Part shown: piece by piece, positions 8,426 through 16,040 of the stretch
How the letters are laid out: each line of letters starts with the position of its first letter
How positions within the stretch are numbered: the stretch's first letter is position 1
Assembly (NCBI RefSeq): GCF_009936235.1
Contig: NZ_AP022314.1
Span: 1,116,001-1,180,000 of the forward strand
Direction: 5' to 3'
DNA length: 64,000 bases
Origin: Mycobacterium xenopi
GTDB lineage: Bacteria; Actinomycetota; Actinomycetes; Mycobacteriales; Mycobacteriaceae
The notes under the pieces: model-generated
The model's input: the letters and a program-made list of their open reading frames with translations, nothing else
Database searches by the model: none
What the model was told of the DNA's origin: nothing
Made by a program: the position numbers and the translations under genes

Positions 8426-8461
8426 CGTTACAGCGGAATGGTTGACTGTAACGCTAACAGT
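8426..8461. promoter_or_regulatory. Nested inverted repeats, candidate operator of P450-ferredoxin operon
   Basis: CGTTACAG (8426-8433) and CTGTAACG (8446-8453) are exact complements 12 bases apart; the right arm also starts a second near-palindrome ACTGTAACGCTAACAGT (8445-8461). The element stands 36-71 bp before the P450 start at 8390, where a repressor of the TetR type would sit. No regulator gene is adjacent. Role inferred. Confidence 0.55.
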
Positions 8462-8503
8462 AGCGCGTCGGCGCGCGGACCGGAATGGAATCTTGGCCAG
8501 ATG

Positions 8504-9301
8504 TCAGCTCTTCACCGCGGCATCGATCACGGCATCGAGCAAGCCGAGGTCGCTTCCAAGTTCACCGGCGATCGTTCTGGCTACGGCGACGTCCTTGCCG
8601 ACGAATTCCCGCACGGTTTCGACGAACGACGCGAGCGACCCGCGTGCCGCGACCATGTTCAGCACCCGGCTGCCCGCGCTGCCATAAGGGAGGGCCGCCA
8701 GCAGGGTCGGCTCCGGCACGCCGAGCCGCTTTCCGAGCTGCGTGGCTTCGGCGAGCAGCCCGATCTGCGCGGTGAAAATCGCCGTGCTCACCAGCTTCAC
8801 CTTCTGGCCTGCGCCCGTTGGCCCGACGTGCAGGACAGGATCGCCGTAACAGCCCAATGCCGGCCGCAGGCGGGCCACGGTCTCGTCGTCGCCGCCCACG
8901 AACAGCGTGAGTTTGCCGGCCGCAGCGTCGTGCGGGCTCCCGCTCAGCGGCGCATCGGCGACGGCCACGCCATGGGTTGCGGCGTGGGCGGCGATCGCCT
9001 CGACGGTGGCAGGACTTGCGGTGGTGTGCACGACCAGCGCCGCACCGGGGGCCATGGTCACGAGCAGGTCGCTGTCCAGGCAGACGTGCCGGACTTGTTC
9101 GTCGCTAAACACGCATACCACGACGACGTCGGCTGCGGCGGCTGCCGCGCAAACGTCGGCTACCGCAGCGGCACCCAATTCTGCTACGCCAGCGCGCTTT
9201 TCGGCCGAGCGGCCCAGAGCACGCACGTCGTGGCCCCCTTCGACCAGGCGGGCCACCATGGGACGGCCCATCCGCCCCGCACCGATGAAACCGATTCTCA
9301 C
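8504..9301 (-). CDS. NAD(P)-dependent beta-hydroxyacid dehydrogenase (HIBADH-like)
   Basis: A 265-residue member of the 3-hydroxyisobutyrate dehydrogenase / 6-phosphogluconate dehydrogenase family. The N-terminal Rossmann motif is GFIGAGRMG, and SGSPHDAAAGKL is the substrate loop. The catalytic region reads GAGQKVKLVST: the Lys is present, but the Asn that normally follows in KxxNN is Ser/Thr, so activity may differ. The start overlaps the stop of the next homologous gene by 4 bp. The two are probably an old tandem duplication. Substrate unknown. Confidence 0.88.
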   Translation of the reverse strand: MRIGFIGAGRMGRPMVARLVEGGHDVRALGRSAEKRAGVAELGAAAVADVCAAAAAADVVVVCVFSDEQVRHVCLDSDLLVTMAPGAALVVHTTASPATVEAIAAHAATHGVAVADAPLSGSPHDAAAGKLTLFVGGDDETVARLRPALGCYGDPVLHVGPTGAGQKVKLVSTAIFTAQIGLLAEATQLGKRLGVPEPTLLAALPYGSAGSRVLNMVAARGSLASFVETVREFVGKDVAVARTIAGELGSDLGLLDAVIDAAVKS

Positions 9302-10113
9302 CTCGGGTGACCCATCAAGGTCAGCGCCGCGTCAGCGGCGTCGAGCACCGCGCCGGGTTGGGCAGACGCTCGTTCGGCCAGGTCGGCCACCAGCCGGACA
9401 TCTTTCTGCAGCAGCGCGCCCGCCAGGCCGGCGAGCCGGTCGAGACCCCCGGCACCCCCAAGGGCGCTGAGCGCGAAACTGTTTCCGCTACCACGGGAAA
9501 TGACCTCGGTGAGGCCATCGGGGGAGACGCCCAGCGCCTGTCCGAGGGCCAACGTGGTAGCGGCCGTGGCCAGGTTGGCGGTGAACAGCAGGTTGTTGAG
9601 CAGCTTGGTGGTTTGCCCGGAGCCCACATCGCCGAGATGGACCACCGCAGCGGCGTACGTTTCAAATACTGGCCGGCACTGCTCGACCACGTCGCGGTCA
9701 CCACCGACCATCACCAGCAGGCGACCTTCCGCCGCCGCGTCGCCGCCTCCGCTGACCGGTGCATCGATGACTGAGACTCCTCGCGCCGCAGCCTTTTTCG
9801 CCAATTCGCGGCAGGTGTTGGGATGCACGGTGCTGTGCACCGCAATCACGCTGTTGGGTTTGGCCCCGGCCAGCAGCCCGTTGTCGCCGTGGGCGAGTTC
9901 CTCGACGTCGGCGTCACCGACGACGCACAGGCAGATCAGATCGCTGGCCGCGGCGAGTTCGACGGGTGAGCCGGCAACCTTGGCCGCAGTGTCGGCAAAC
10001 GGTTCGAGCGACGTCGCCCTGCGCGCCCACAAGGTGGTCGGGTAGCCGGCTTCGACGATCCGCCGTGCCATCGGTCCGCCCTGGCTGCCCAGTCCGATGA
10101 ACCCGACCTGCAT
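9298..10113 (-). CDS. NAD(P)-dependent beta-hydroxyacid dehydrogenase (HIBADH-like)
   Basis: A 271-residue paralog of the preceding gene with canonical motifs: GFIGLGSQG for NAD(P) binding, DAPVSGGGDAAAEG for substrate, and GSGQTTKLLNN carrying the catalytic Lys and following Asn. ATG 10113 is chosen because it overlaps the upstream hydrolase stop (TAATG). It would oxidise a hydroxyacid or hydroxyacyl intermediate; the exact substrate cannot be told. Confidence 0.9.
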   Translation of the reverse strand: MQVGFIGLGSQGGPMARRIVEAGYPTTLWARRATSLEPFADTAAKVAGSPVELAAASDLICLCVVGDADVEELAHGDNGLLAGAKPNSVIAVHSTVHPNTCRELAKKAAARGVSVIDAPVSGGGDAAAEGRLLVMVGGDRDVVEQCRPVFETYAAAVVHLGDVGSGQTTKLLNNLLFTANLATAATTLALGQALGVSPDGLTEVISRGSGNSFALSALGGAGGLDRLAGLAGALLQKDVRLVADLAERASAQPGAVLDAADAALTLMGHPR

Positions 10114-11018
10114 TAGCCGGCCTCCAAATCGACATCGGCACTTAACGGATCCGCGACCGCAGGAATCTCCCGGGCGACGACGCACTGCTCGACGAAGGCA
10201 AAAACCTTCAGGTGGTAAGCGAAGGCTGTGTAGCCGAGGCTGAGATTGTGTCCTGCGCCCGCCTGTTCATTGATGGTCACACGCGGTGACGCCGAGAACA
10301 TTTCTGTGATCTCAGTCAGCGCCGCTTCGTCGCACTGCCAGACCTGCTCATATTCAGCGACGGTGAACTGGACCGGGACCCGAACCTGCGCTGCGAGTGC
10401 CGGAAAGTCTTGGCGGGCCCAGTTTGTCACCACGGTGTGCTCGTACTCCGGAGCCGTCGATGAATTCGTGATTCCGCTGCGCACATCCGGCGGATACAGC
10501 CACGTCGGATGCCACAACAGCTCGCCCAGGCCGGCAGGGCGGTGGTCGCGCGTCGCTGCCTTGAGAACCTCCCGGCTGGCGGGGTGATAATGCGTGCCGG
10601 TTCCGGCCAATTCGATACCGAGAAGCTGGTCGCCGCGATCGTCGGCGGCCATCCGTAGCGCCAGCTCACATCCGCCTGAATGCGCCATCACGAACAACCC
10701 GGCTCCGCATGACCGCTCACCGAGGATACGCTCTACGGCCGCATAGGCGAGGTTGACCCGTTGCTCGGCATGCGTCATCGCCTCCGGGTATGGCCCCGAG
10801 CTGCCATAGCCCGGGCGATCGAGTGCGATCACCGTAAAGCCCAACGCCGCGCCGGTCCGCAGTAAGGACAGCCGCGGGTGGCCCGGGCAGTCGAAATACG
10901 CTGCGGTGGTGCCACCCCCGTGCAGGGCCAGCACTACAGCCCTCGGTTGTTCGGATTCAGCGACCAGTGCTGACATCGGCACGCCGTCGGCGGCCACCAC
11001 CCGGGCACGCGGGGTCAT
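10113..11018 (-). CDS. Alpha/beta-hydrolase
   Basis: A 301-residue alpha/beta-hydrolase. LALHGGGTT provides the oxyanion-hole HGGG, MAHSGGCE is the nucleophile elbow with the catalytic Ser, and GAGHNLS near residue 260 carries the catalytic His. The 5' end overlaps the DUF35-thiolase gene by 4 bp and the 3' end abuts the dehydrogenase. Within this operon it could hydrolyse an ester, lactone, thioester or C-C bond; sequence alone does not decide. Confidence 0.88.
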   Translation of the reverse strand: MTPRARVVAADGVPMSALVAESEQPRAVVLALHGGGTTAAYFDCPGHPRLSLLRTGAALGFTVIALDRPGYGSSGPYPEAMTHAEQRVNLAYAAVERILGERSCGAGLFVMAHSGGCELALRMAADDRGDQLLGIELAGTGTHYHPASREVLKAATRDHRPAGLGELLWHPTWLYPPDVRSGITNSSTAPEYEHTVVTNWARQDFPALAAQVRVPVQFTVAEYEQVWQCDEAALTEITEMFSASPRVTINEQAGAGHNLSLGYTAFAYHLKVFAFVEQCVVAREIPAVADPLSADVDLEAG

Positions 11019-12682
11019 GCGTCGGCCCGCAACAAGAGCACGCCGCTGGGCGTGAGACCGCCGCTGCTCACCACGCCGACACGTGCGCCAGGGACCTGAC
11101 GGTCACCGCATTCGCCGCGCAACTGGCTGACCGCTTCGTGGAGCAGACCCATGCCATGCGTGCGGCCGTGCGAGAGCTGGCCGCCGTGAGTATTGAGCGG
11201 TAACAGGCCGTCTCGGGCGATGTTCTTGCCGCCGTCCAAAAACTCCTTGGCCTCGCCGATTCCGCAGAAGCCGAGCGCCTCGATCCAGGACAGGCAATTG
11301 ATGGTGAACCCGTCGTAGAGTTCGGCGACGTCGACGTCCTGTGGTGTCAGCGAGGTGCGTGTCCACAAATGGGCCGCCTGTCCCAGCACCTGGGGTTCGT
11401 GAGTCAAAGTGCTTTGGTCCCAGTCGATCCGCTCGATGATCTGAGTTCCAACCGCCTCCACCAACACCGGCGGTTTGGCCAGGTCACGGGCGGCGTCGGC
11501 CGCGGAGACGATGACGGCGATCGCCCCGTCACAGGGAACGTCGCAATCGTAGAGGCCAAAGGGCGTCGTGATAGGCCGCGCGTTCAGGTAGTCGTCCATC
11601 GTGAGTGGTTCGCGATAGATCGCGGTCGGATTGAGTTCCGCATTTGCTCGCTGGTTCAACGCGATCCAGCCCAGCGTCTCCTTCGTTGTTCCGTACCGAT
11701 GCATGTGCCGCTGCGCGTTTTGCGCCAAGGTGTGCGCGGCGGACGTCGCGCCAAATGGCATCAGCCAGCTCGTAGTGCGACCGCCGGGCGGAATGTGGCC
11801 TTGCTGCTTGTTTTGTTTCAAGAGCTCGTTGTAGGTGGCTTCCCACAACGTCCGGAAGCACAGCACATGTCGGGCCAGACCGCTGGCGACCGCGAGCATC
11901 GCGGCGATCACCGATCCACCCGGGCCGAAGGTTTCGATGCCGCCGTTGTGCCACGTCGGCCGGATTCCCAGCGCGGCCTCGAGCGCGGTCACTCCGCCCT
12001 CCCCGAATCCACCGAGATTGCCCCCGCCTGGATACGTTGATAGGCCGTCGATGTCATCGAAGGTCAAGCCGGCATCAGCGATCGCGGCTTGGCAGGCCTG
12101 CATGGTGAGGGTAAGTGGCGGTACCATCAACCGGCGGCCGATGTCGGACATGCCGATTCCGGTGAGCGCGACCTTGTCCTCGAACTTTTGGCGGGTGAGC
12201 ATGGGCCTGACATATTCGCCGAACCGCTCCGGCGGAATCTCGTCGACCGGTAGGGCGGCGATGGCACCATTTGCGGGACGAAACAGCGGCAGCCACACAT
12301 CCTCAGCCTGCTCGAAGACCACCTCTACCGGCTGACCCAACTCCAGCTGATCGGGGTCACAGTCAATAATGTTGGTGGTCAATCGGACTCGCGGATCCTC
12401 GACGATCGCGACTTGTGCCACCACATATGGCGCCGGTAATCCGGGCAGGCTGAACCGGTGATTGACGGTGAAGCCGGCCAACGTTGCCCGACCGGAAACT
12501 GCGCGCACCCCCAGATTGTGTGAGCGACAGTAACGGCAGACCGGGGCCGGGGGATGGATCAGCGCGTGGCACTCCAGGCATTCCTGAAACCGCAGCGTTC
12601 CGTCGGCGCCTGAGGTCCAGAAGAACTCGTTGTCATGCGTGAGCAGCGGCAGTGGGCGACCGGTCAACGCGTGAACCCCCAC
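11015..12682 (-). CDS. DUF35 (OB-fold)-thiolase fusion, probable lipid-transfer/aldolase-type enzyme
   Basis: A 555-residue two-part protein. Residues 1-150 are a DUF35 module: a zinc ribbon of form C-x2-C-x10-C-x2-C (CLEC...CRYC) followed by an OB-fold. From about residue 165 a non-classical thiolase of the SCP-x/Ltp type follows, with ELYDGFT and NTHGGQLSHGR motifs. In M. tuberculosis cholesterol degradation the separate proteins Ltp2 and the ChsH2 DUF35 domain associate for a retro-aldol side-chain cleavage; here both parts are one chain. A similar reaction is inferred. Start uncertain: GTG 12682 overlaps the ferredoxin by 19 bp; TTG 12667 is an alternative. Confidence 0.88.
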   Translation of the reverse strand: MGVHALTGRPLPLLTHDNEFFWTSGADGTLRFQECLECHALIHPPAPVCRYCRSHNLGVRAVSGRATLAGFTVNHRFSLPGLPAPYVVAQVAIVEDPRVRLTTNIIDCDPDQLELGQPVEVVFEQAEDVWLPLFRPANGAIAALPVDEIPPERFGEYVRPMLTRQKFEDKVALTGIGMSDIGRRLMVPPLTLTMQACQAAIADAGLTFDDIDGLSTYPGGGNLGGFGEGGVTALEAALGIRPTWHNGGIETFGPGGSVIAAMLAVASGLARHVLCFRTLWEATYNELLKQNKQQGHIPPGGRTTSWLMPFGATSAAHTLAQNAQRHMHRYGTTKETLGWIALNQRANAELNPTAIYREPLTMDDYLNARPITTPFGLYDCDVPCDGAIAVIVSAADAARDLAKPPVLVEAVGTQIIERIDWDQSTLTHEPQVLGQAAHLWTRTSLTPQDVDVAELYDGFTINCLSWIEALGFCGIGEAKEFLDGGKNIARDGLLPLNTHGGQLSHGRTHGMGLLHEAVSQLRGECGDRQVPGARVGVVSSGGLTPSGVLLLRADA

Positions 12683-12972
12683 TCGGCCTCATTCTCCTCG
12701 GTTTTCAGGCTCGCGGCAGGGTCTTCCGGGGTACTCGACGGCGGCCTTGTGTCGTGGGGTCTATGTTCACCAATCTCCATGATCGCGTGGACCGGACAGT
12801 CCAGCAGCGCCCGCATGACCGCGTCGCGATCCTCCTCGAGTACGGTGCCGTCCCCGGTCAGGGACGCATATCCCCAGTCGTCGAGTGAAAAATACTTCGG
12901 CGCATGCTTGGCGCAGATGCCGAAACCGTCGCAGATGGTGCGGTCTAGGCGGATGGTCATGCGTGCGCTCAT
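12664..12972 (-). CDS. [3Fe-4S]-type ferredoxin with C-terminal extension
   Basis: A 102-residue ferredoxin: CDGFGIC near residues 14-20 and CP near residue 59 form the cluster site. Residues after about 70 (HRPHDTRPPSS...) are an acidic, Pro-rich tail absent from the other ferredoxins here. It lies between the NuoF-like flavoprotein and the DUF35-thiolase gene, overlapping both, and no P450 is adjacent. It is probably reduced by the flavoprotein and passes electrons to another enzyme, possibly the P450s of the window (inference). Confidence 0.9.
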   Translation of the reverse strand: MSARMTIRLDRTICDGFGICAKHAPKYFSLDDWGYASLTGDGTVLEEDRDAVMRALLDCPVHAIMEIGEHRPHDTRPPSSTPEDPAASLKTEENEAEWGFTR

Positions 12973-14261
12973 ACCGGTTCCACTTCGTAGGGCCGATCAG
13001 CGCGAAATGCACCGAGACGGCAAGGCTGGCAAGCGTTATCGAGATGGCGCTCCACCGCGTGCGGAAATTGATCCAGCAGGCTGGCCGCCATGTTGGTGGC
13101 GGCATCGAGAGTCGCGCAGGCGCCGCGGCCACGCAACATCACCGACCAGCGCCGCAGCCGCGCCAGATCTTCGGCGGTCGCCGCACCGTCACGCAACGCT
13201 CCGGCGACGGCGGCCATCGCCGCAGTGCCGTTGAAACACGACCCGCACTGGCCGGCGTTCTCACGGTCGAAATACGCCAACACCGACGCGGCCACCGCCA
13301 CCGGGCAGTCGTCGGTCAGTAGCGAGATCGCGCCGGCGCCCAGCCCGCTTCCCAGCCCCCGCAGCGTCTCGTAGTCCAACGTGGCATCGAGCACAACACG
13401 GTTGAGTAAGCCGGCGAAATAGCCGCCCATTAGCACACCCTGCACCTGTTCGGTCGAAACGCCATGCAGCGCAAGTACCTCGGTGAAAGGCAGGCCCAGG
13501 GGTAACTCGTAGAGGCCCGGCGGCCGCCCCGCCCCGGTGAGGGTCAGCAAAAACGTGCCCGGCGACATCGGGGTGCCCTGCGCGCGAAACTCCGCCGAGC
13601 CGTGCCGTTGCAGATATGCCAAGTTGGCCAGCGTTTCGACGTTGCTTACCAGGGTGGGTCGCCCGCCGACGCCCTCTTCGAATGGGCGCGGCGGCTTGTC
13701 TGTTGGCTTGACCGGACCACCGTTGAGTGCGCGGACTGCAGCGGTCTCTTCACCGGCCACATACCCAGGTTCAACCATCCACACCTGCACGGGGACACCT
13801 AATGCGTCGGTGTCCAGTTCGGTTAGCGCCGTTTCGATGCTGCGCGAAGATTCCGGGTCAGACACATAAACGTATGCGCGGTCAGCGGCCACGATGGCCG
13901 CGGCCAACCTCAGCCCGTCCAGGATCAGGTGTGGCCGGTGGCGCAGCAGCCAGCGGTCCTTGATCGACGCGGGCTCCCCTTCTTCGCCGTTGGCGACCAC
14001 GACCGCGCCGAGGCCGCTGCGTAGTCCGTTGTCGCGCACCGCGCGCAGCTTCACTGCAAGGGGGAAGGCCGCACCGCCGCGGCCCAGCAAGCCGCTGCGC
14101 TCGACCTCGGCCAGCAACTCGTCGGCGGAGATCAGGGGCTGATAGCCGCCGAAGTCACGGTAGGCCCCGTAGTCCTCTCGCCCCGGTTGATCGCGCAGCA
14201 GCCGGGGCGGGCAACCGGGCCAGGCGGCAGCGGTGACAAGCGATCTGGTGGTGGCTTCCAT
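12969..14261 (-). CDS. NuoF-like NADH-binding flavoprotein (51-kDa subunit family)
   Basis: A 430-residue homolog of the NADH-binding 51-kDa subunit of complex I. The GRGGAAFPLAVK loop for FMN/NADH and ANGEEGEP are clear, an SLBB region follows, and the C-terminal Fe-S region contains QCGSC and GRGACATLD. The usual triad ESCGKCTPC reads ENAGQCGSC, so the first Cys ligand is Ala; two further Cys (CQPC) occur near the end. No other complex I genes are near. It overlaps a ferredoxin gene by 4 bp, suggesting a soluble NADH:ferredoxin reductase. Confidence 0.85.
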   Translation of the reverse strand: MEATTRSLVTAAAWPGCPPRLLRDQPGREDYGAYRDFGGYQPLISADELLAEVERSGLLGRGGAAFPLAVKLRAVRDNGLRSGLGAVVVANGEEGEPASIKDRWLLRHRPHLILDGLRLAAAIVAADRAYVYVSDPESSRSIETALTELDTDALGVPVQVWMVEPGYVAGEETAAVRALNGGPVKPTDKPPRPFEEGVGGRPTLVSNVETLANLAYLQRHGSAEFRAQGTPMSPGTFLLTLTGAGRPPGLYELPLGLPFTEVLALHGVSTEQVQGVLMGGYFAGLLNRVVLDATLDYETLRGLGSGLGAGAISLLTDDCPVAVAASVLAYFDRENAGQCGSCFNGTAAMAAVAGALRDGAATAEDLARLRRWSVMLRGRGACATLDAATNMAASLLDQFPHAVERHLDNACQPCRLGAFRADRPYEVEPV

Positions 14262-14287
14262 CAGTGGGCTCTCGCTAGGCTTTCTAC

Positions 14288-14761
14288 ATGCGAACCGCGG
14301 TGGTGCGGGTCAATGTCGACCCATCGGGTGCGCTCACACCAGCGCAGCTGGAGCAGGGCATGACCACGCTCCTGCAGCTCGCCGGGGCGGTCGGTGCCGA
14401 AGTGGTGCAAAGCGACCTGGCCGCAAAACCGGTCAGCCGCCGAGAGGTGCAGCTGCTGATCTCGGGTAACGAGGCTGACAGCGTCAAGCAGACCGCAATC
14501 GACCTGTGCTCCAACGCTTTCGGAACCAGCCCGGCTGCCGGAGTGATCACCTACGTCAGCAGGGGAACAGACGATGACGCCCGTGGAGTGCTCTCTGGTT
14601 TCGGCCTTACCGGCGAAATCAGGCGTGTTCCAGGCGACGACGGCTACGACATCGTCTACGTGACGTTGCCTCGGGCCGATCTGGAGCGCGTCCCGGAAAG
14701 CCGGATCCACACTGCCTTGGAAGCCTCGCTTAACTGCGAAGTCCACATCCTCACGAAGTAA
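14288..14761 (+). CDS. Conserved hypothetical protein
   Basis: A 157-residue soluble protein beginning MRTAVVRVNVDPSGALTPAQ. No catalytic motif or membrane segment is seen; the pattern of short beta strands and amphipathic helices suggests an alpha/beta fold. It is transcribed away from the NuoF-like gene, with only 26 bp between the two starts, and ends 2 bp before the end of the convergent hydrolase gene. Function unknown. Confidence 0.7.
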   Translation: MRTAVVRVNVDPSGALTPAQLEQGMTTLLQLAGAVGAEVVQSDLAAKPVSRREVQLLISGNEADSVKQTAIDLCSNAFGTSPAAGVITYVSRGTDDDARGVLSGFGLTGEIRRVPGDDGYDIVYVTLPRADLERVPESRIHTALEASLNCEVHILTK

Positions 14762-14763
14762 CA

Positions 14764-15630
14764 TCACTTTGCCAGGAATTCTAGGATGGCAGGCGCTGCC
14801 TGCACCCAAGTGTCGAACATGTTGAAATGCTTGACCTTTCCCGTGGCGCGCTCCTCGGCTGCGCGCTCCCAGGCGTCTTCTGGCCAGGGCGGGTCGATGA
14901 GCTTCGACCCTTTGATCAAGCAGCTGACCTCCAGCGACGTCCGCTTGGGATGATCCCAGTCATTCTCCCCGCCGCGGATGATCAGTGTGGGAACCGTGAT
15001 GCGGTCGAACATTTCGTCGTCGACCCCGGGGATCGTTTGCCCCGGCTTGGGCACGAAGGCATTGAGCCAACGCAACATCACCTTGAGAAACTGGTCGCGG
15101 TCCAGGTCGAGGATTCGCTGCTTGTTGTTCGGGTTGTCCTCAATCCGTTCCCGCCATTCGGGTACTTTGAGAAGCGCTTCGATTCCGCCGCCGCGGACCG
15201 CGAGGATGCTCGGGATCACGTAGTAGGAGCCCAGCACGAACGTCCCGTACACCCCGCCGACGATGTTCCATACCACGAGCTTCGTGACGAGCTCCGGGTA
15301 GAGCATCGCGGTCAGCATGGAATCGCGCGCGCCACCCGAACCACCGGCGATGATGCACGGCCCGAAGCCGAGTTTGGTGAGCAGGCCGTGCAGCGTTTCG
15401 GCACGCATATGCGACTCGCTTTGGCCGTAGAACTGGACATCGGAAGCACCGCAGTTCGGCCGGTCCCACAGCAATACCCGGTAGCCGCCGTCGACCAGAG
15501 CCTCGGCCAACGGCCGCAGGCCGGGCACGTTTTTGCTAAATCGGCCGCCAGGCGTCAAAACGATCAGATCGCCCGATTCACCTAGGATTTCGTATACGAC
15601 GTTACCGCCATTGATCTCGAGAGCAGGCAC
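14764..15630 (-). CDS. Alpha/beta-hydrolase
   Basis: A 288-residue alpha/beta-hydrolase, last gene of the amidohydrolase-amidohydrolase-Rieske-hydrolase operon. IIAGGSGGARDS is the nucleophile elbow (GGSGG) and LLWDRPNCGASD the preceding strand. The start is GTG 15630 with GAGGAG eight bases upstream. The usual C-terminal His is likely within VKHFNMFDTW, but that assignment is uncertain. Its context suggests a role in ring-cleavage or ester hydrolysis steps. Confidence 0.85.
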   Translation of the reverse strand: MPALEINGGNVVYEILGESGDLIVLTPGGRFSKNVPGLRPLAEALVDGGYRVLLWDRPNCGASDVQFYGQSESHMRAETLHGLLTKLGFGPCIIAGGSGGARDSMLTAMLYPELVTKLVVWNIVGGVYGTFVLGSYYVIPSILAVRGGGIEALLKVPEWRERIEDNPNNKQRILDLDRDQFLKVMLRWLNAFVPKPGQTIPGVDDEMFDRITVPTLIIRGGENDWDHPKRTSLEVSCLIKGSKLIDPPWPEDAWERAAEERATGKVKHFNMFDTWVQAAPAILEFLAK

Positions 15631-15647
15631 CAGTGTTTCTCCTCGGC

Positions 15648-16040
15648 TCAGGCCATCACCAGTACGTCGTTGCCCACCACTCGCACCGGGTAGGTGCGGA
15701 TGCTCCATTCTGGTTTGACCGCGGTGGTGCCGGTCGCGAGCTCGAAACCCCATTGGTGCCACGGGCAATAGATGTATTCCTGGTCGCGGACCATCACCGC
15801 GTCGCCGGGCGCGTTCTCGTCGACGACGGTGCGACCCCGCAACCGTCCCGAGCACAGCGGACCCCCTTGGTGGGGGCAGTAATTCGCGATCGCGTAGAAG
15901 GTGCCGTGCACGTTGTACACTCCCACGCCGTGACGCCCGATGGGCACCAACTTATGTGTGCCCGGCGGGATTTCGTCCACCGTGGCGACGACGTGTTCGC
16001 GGCCCTGGGCCAGCCGGGGCCGTGCAGTCTCAACGGGCAT
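15648..16040 (-). CDS. Rieske [2Fe-2S] protein
   Basis: A 130-residue stand-alone Rieske domain. The cluster ligands are CPHQGG (Cys, His) and CPWHQWGF (Cys, His). It has the size of ferredoxin components of Rieske non-heme dioxygenases or of small nitrite-reductase-type subunits, but no oxygenase alpha subunit is nearby. The ATG follows the upstream amidohydrolase stop without a gap. It probably delivers electrons to an oxygenase encoded elsewhere, or serves a P450. Confidence 0.9.
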   Translation of the reverse strand: MPVETARPRLAQGREHVVATVDEIPPGTHKLVPIGRHGVGVYNVHGTFYAIANYCPHQGGPLCSGRLRGRTVVDENAPGDAVMVRDQEYIYCPWHQWGFELATGTTAVKPEWSIRTYPVRVVGNDVLVMA

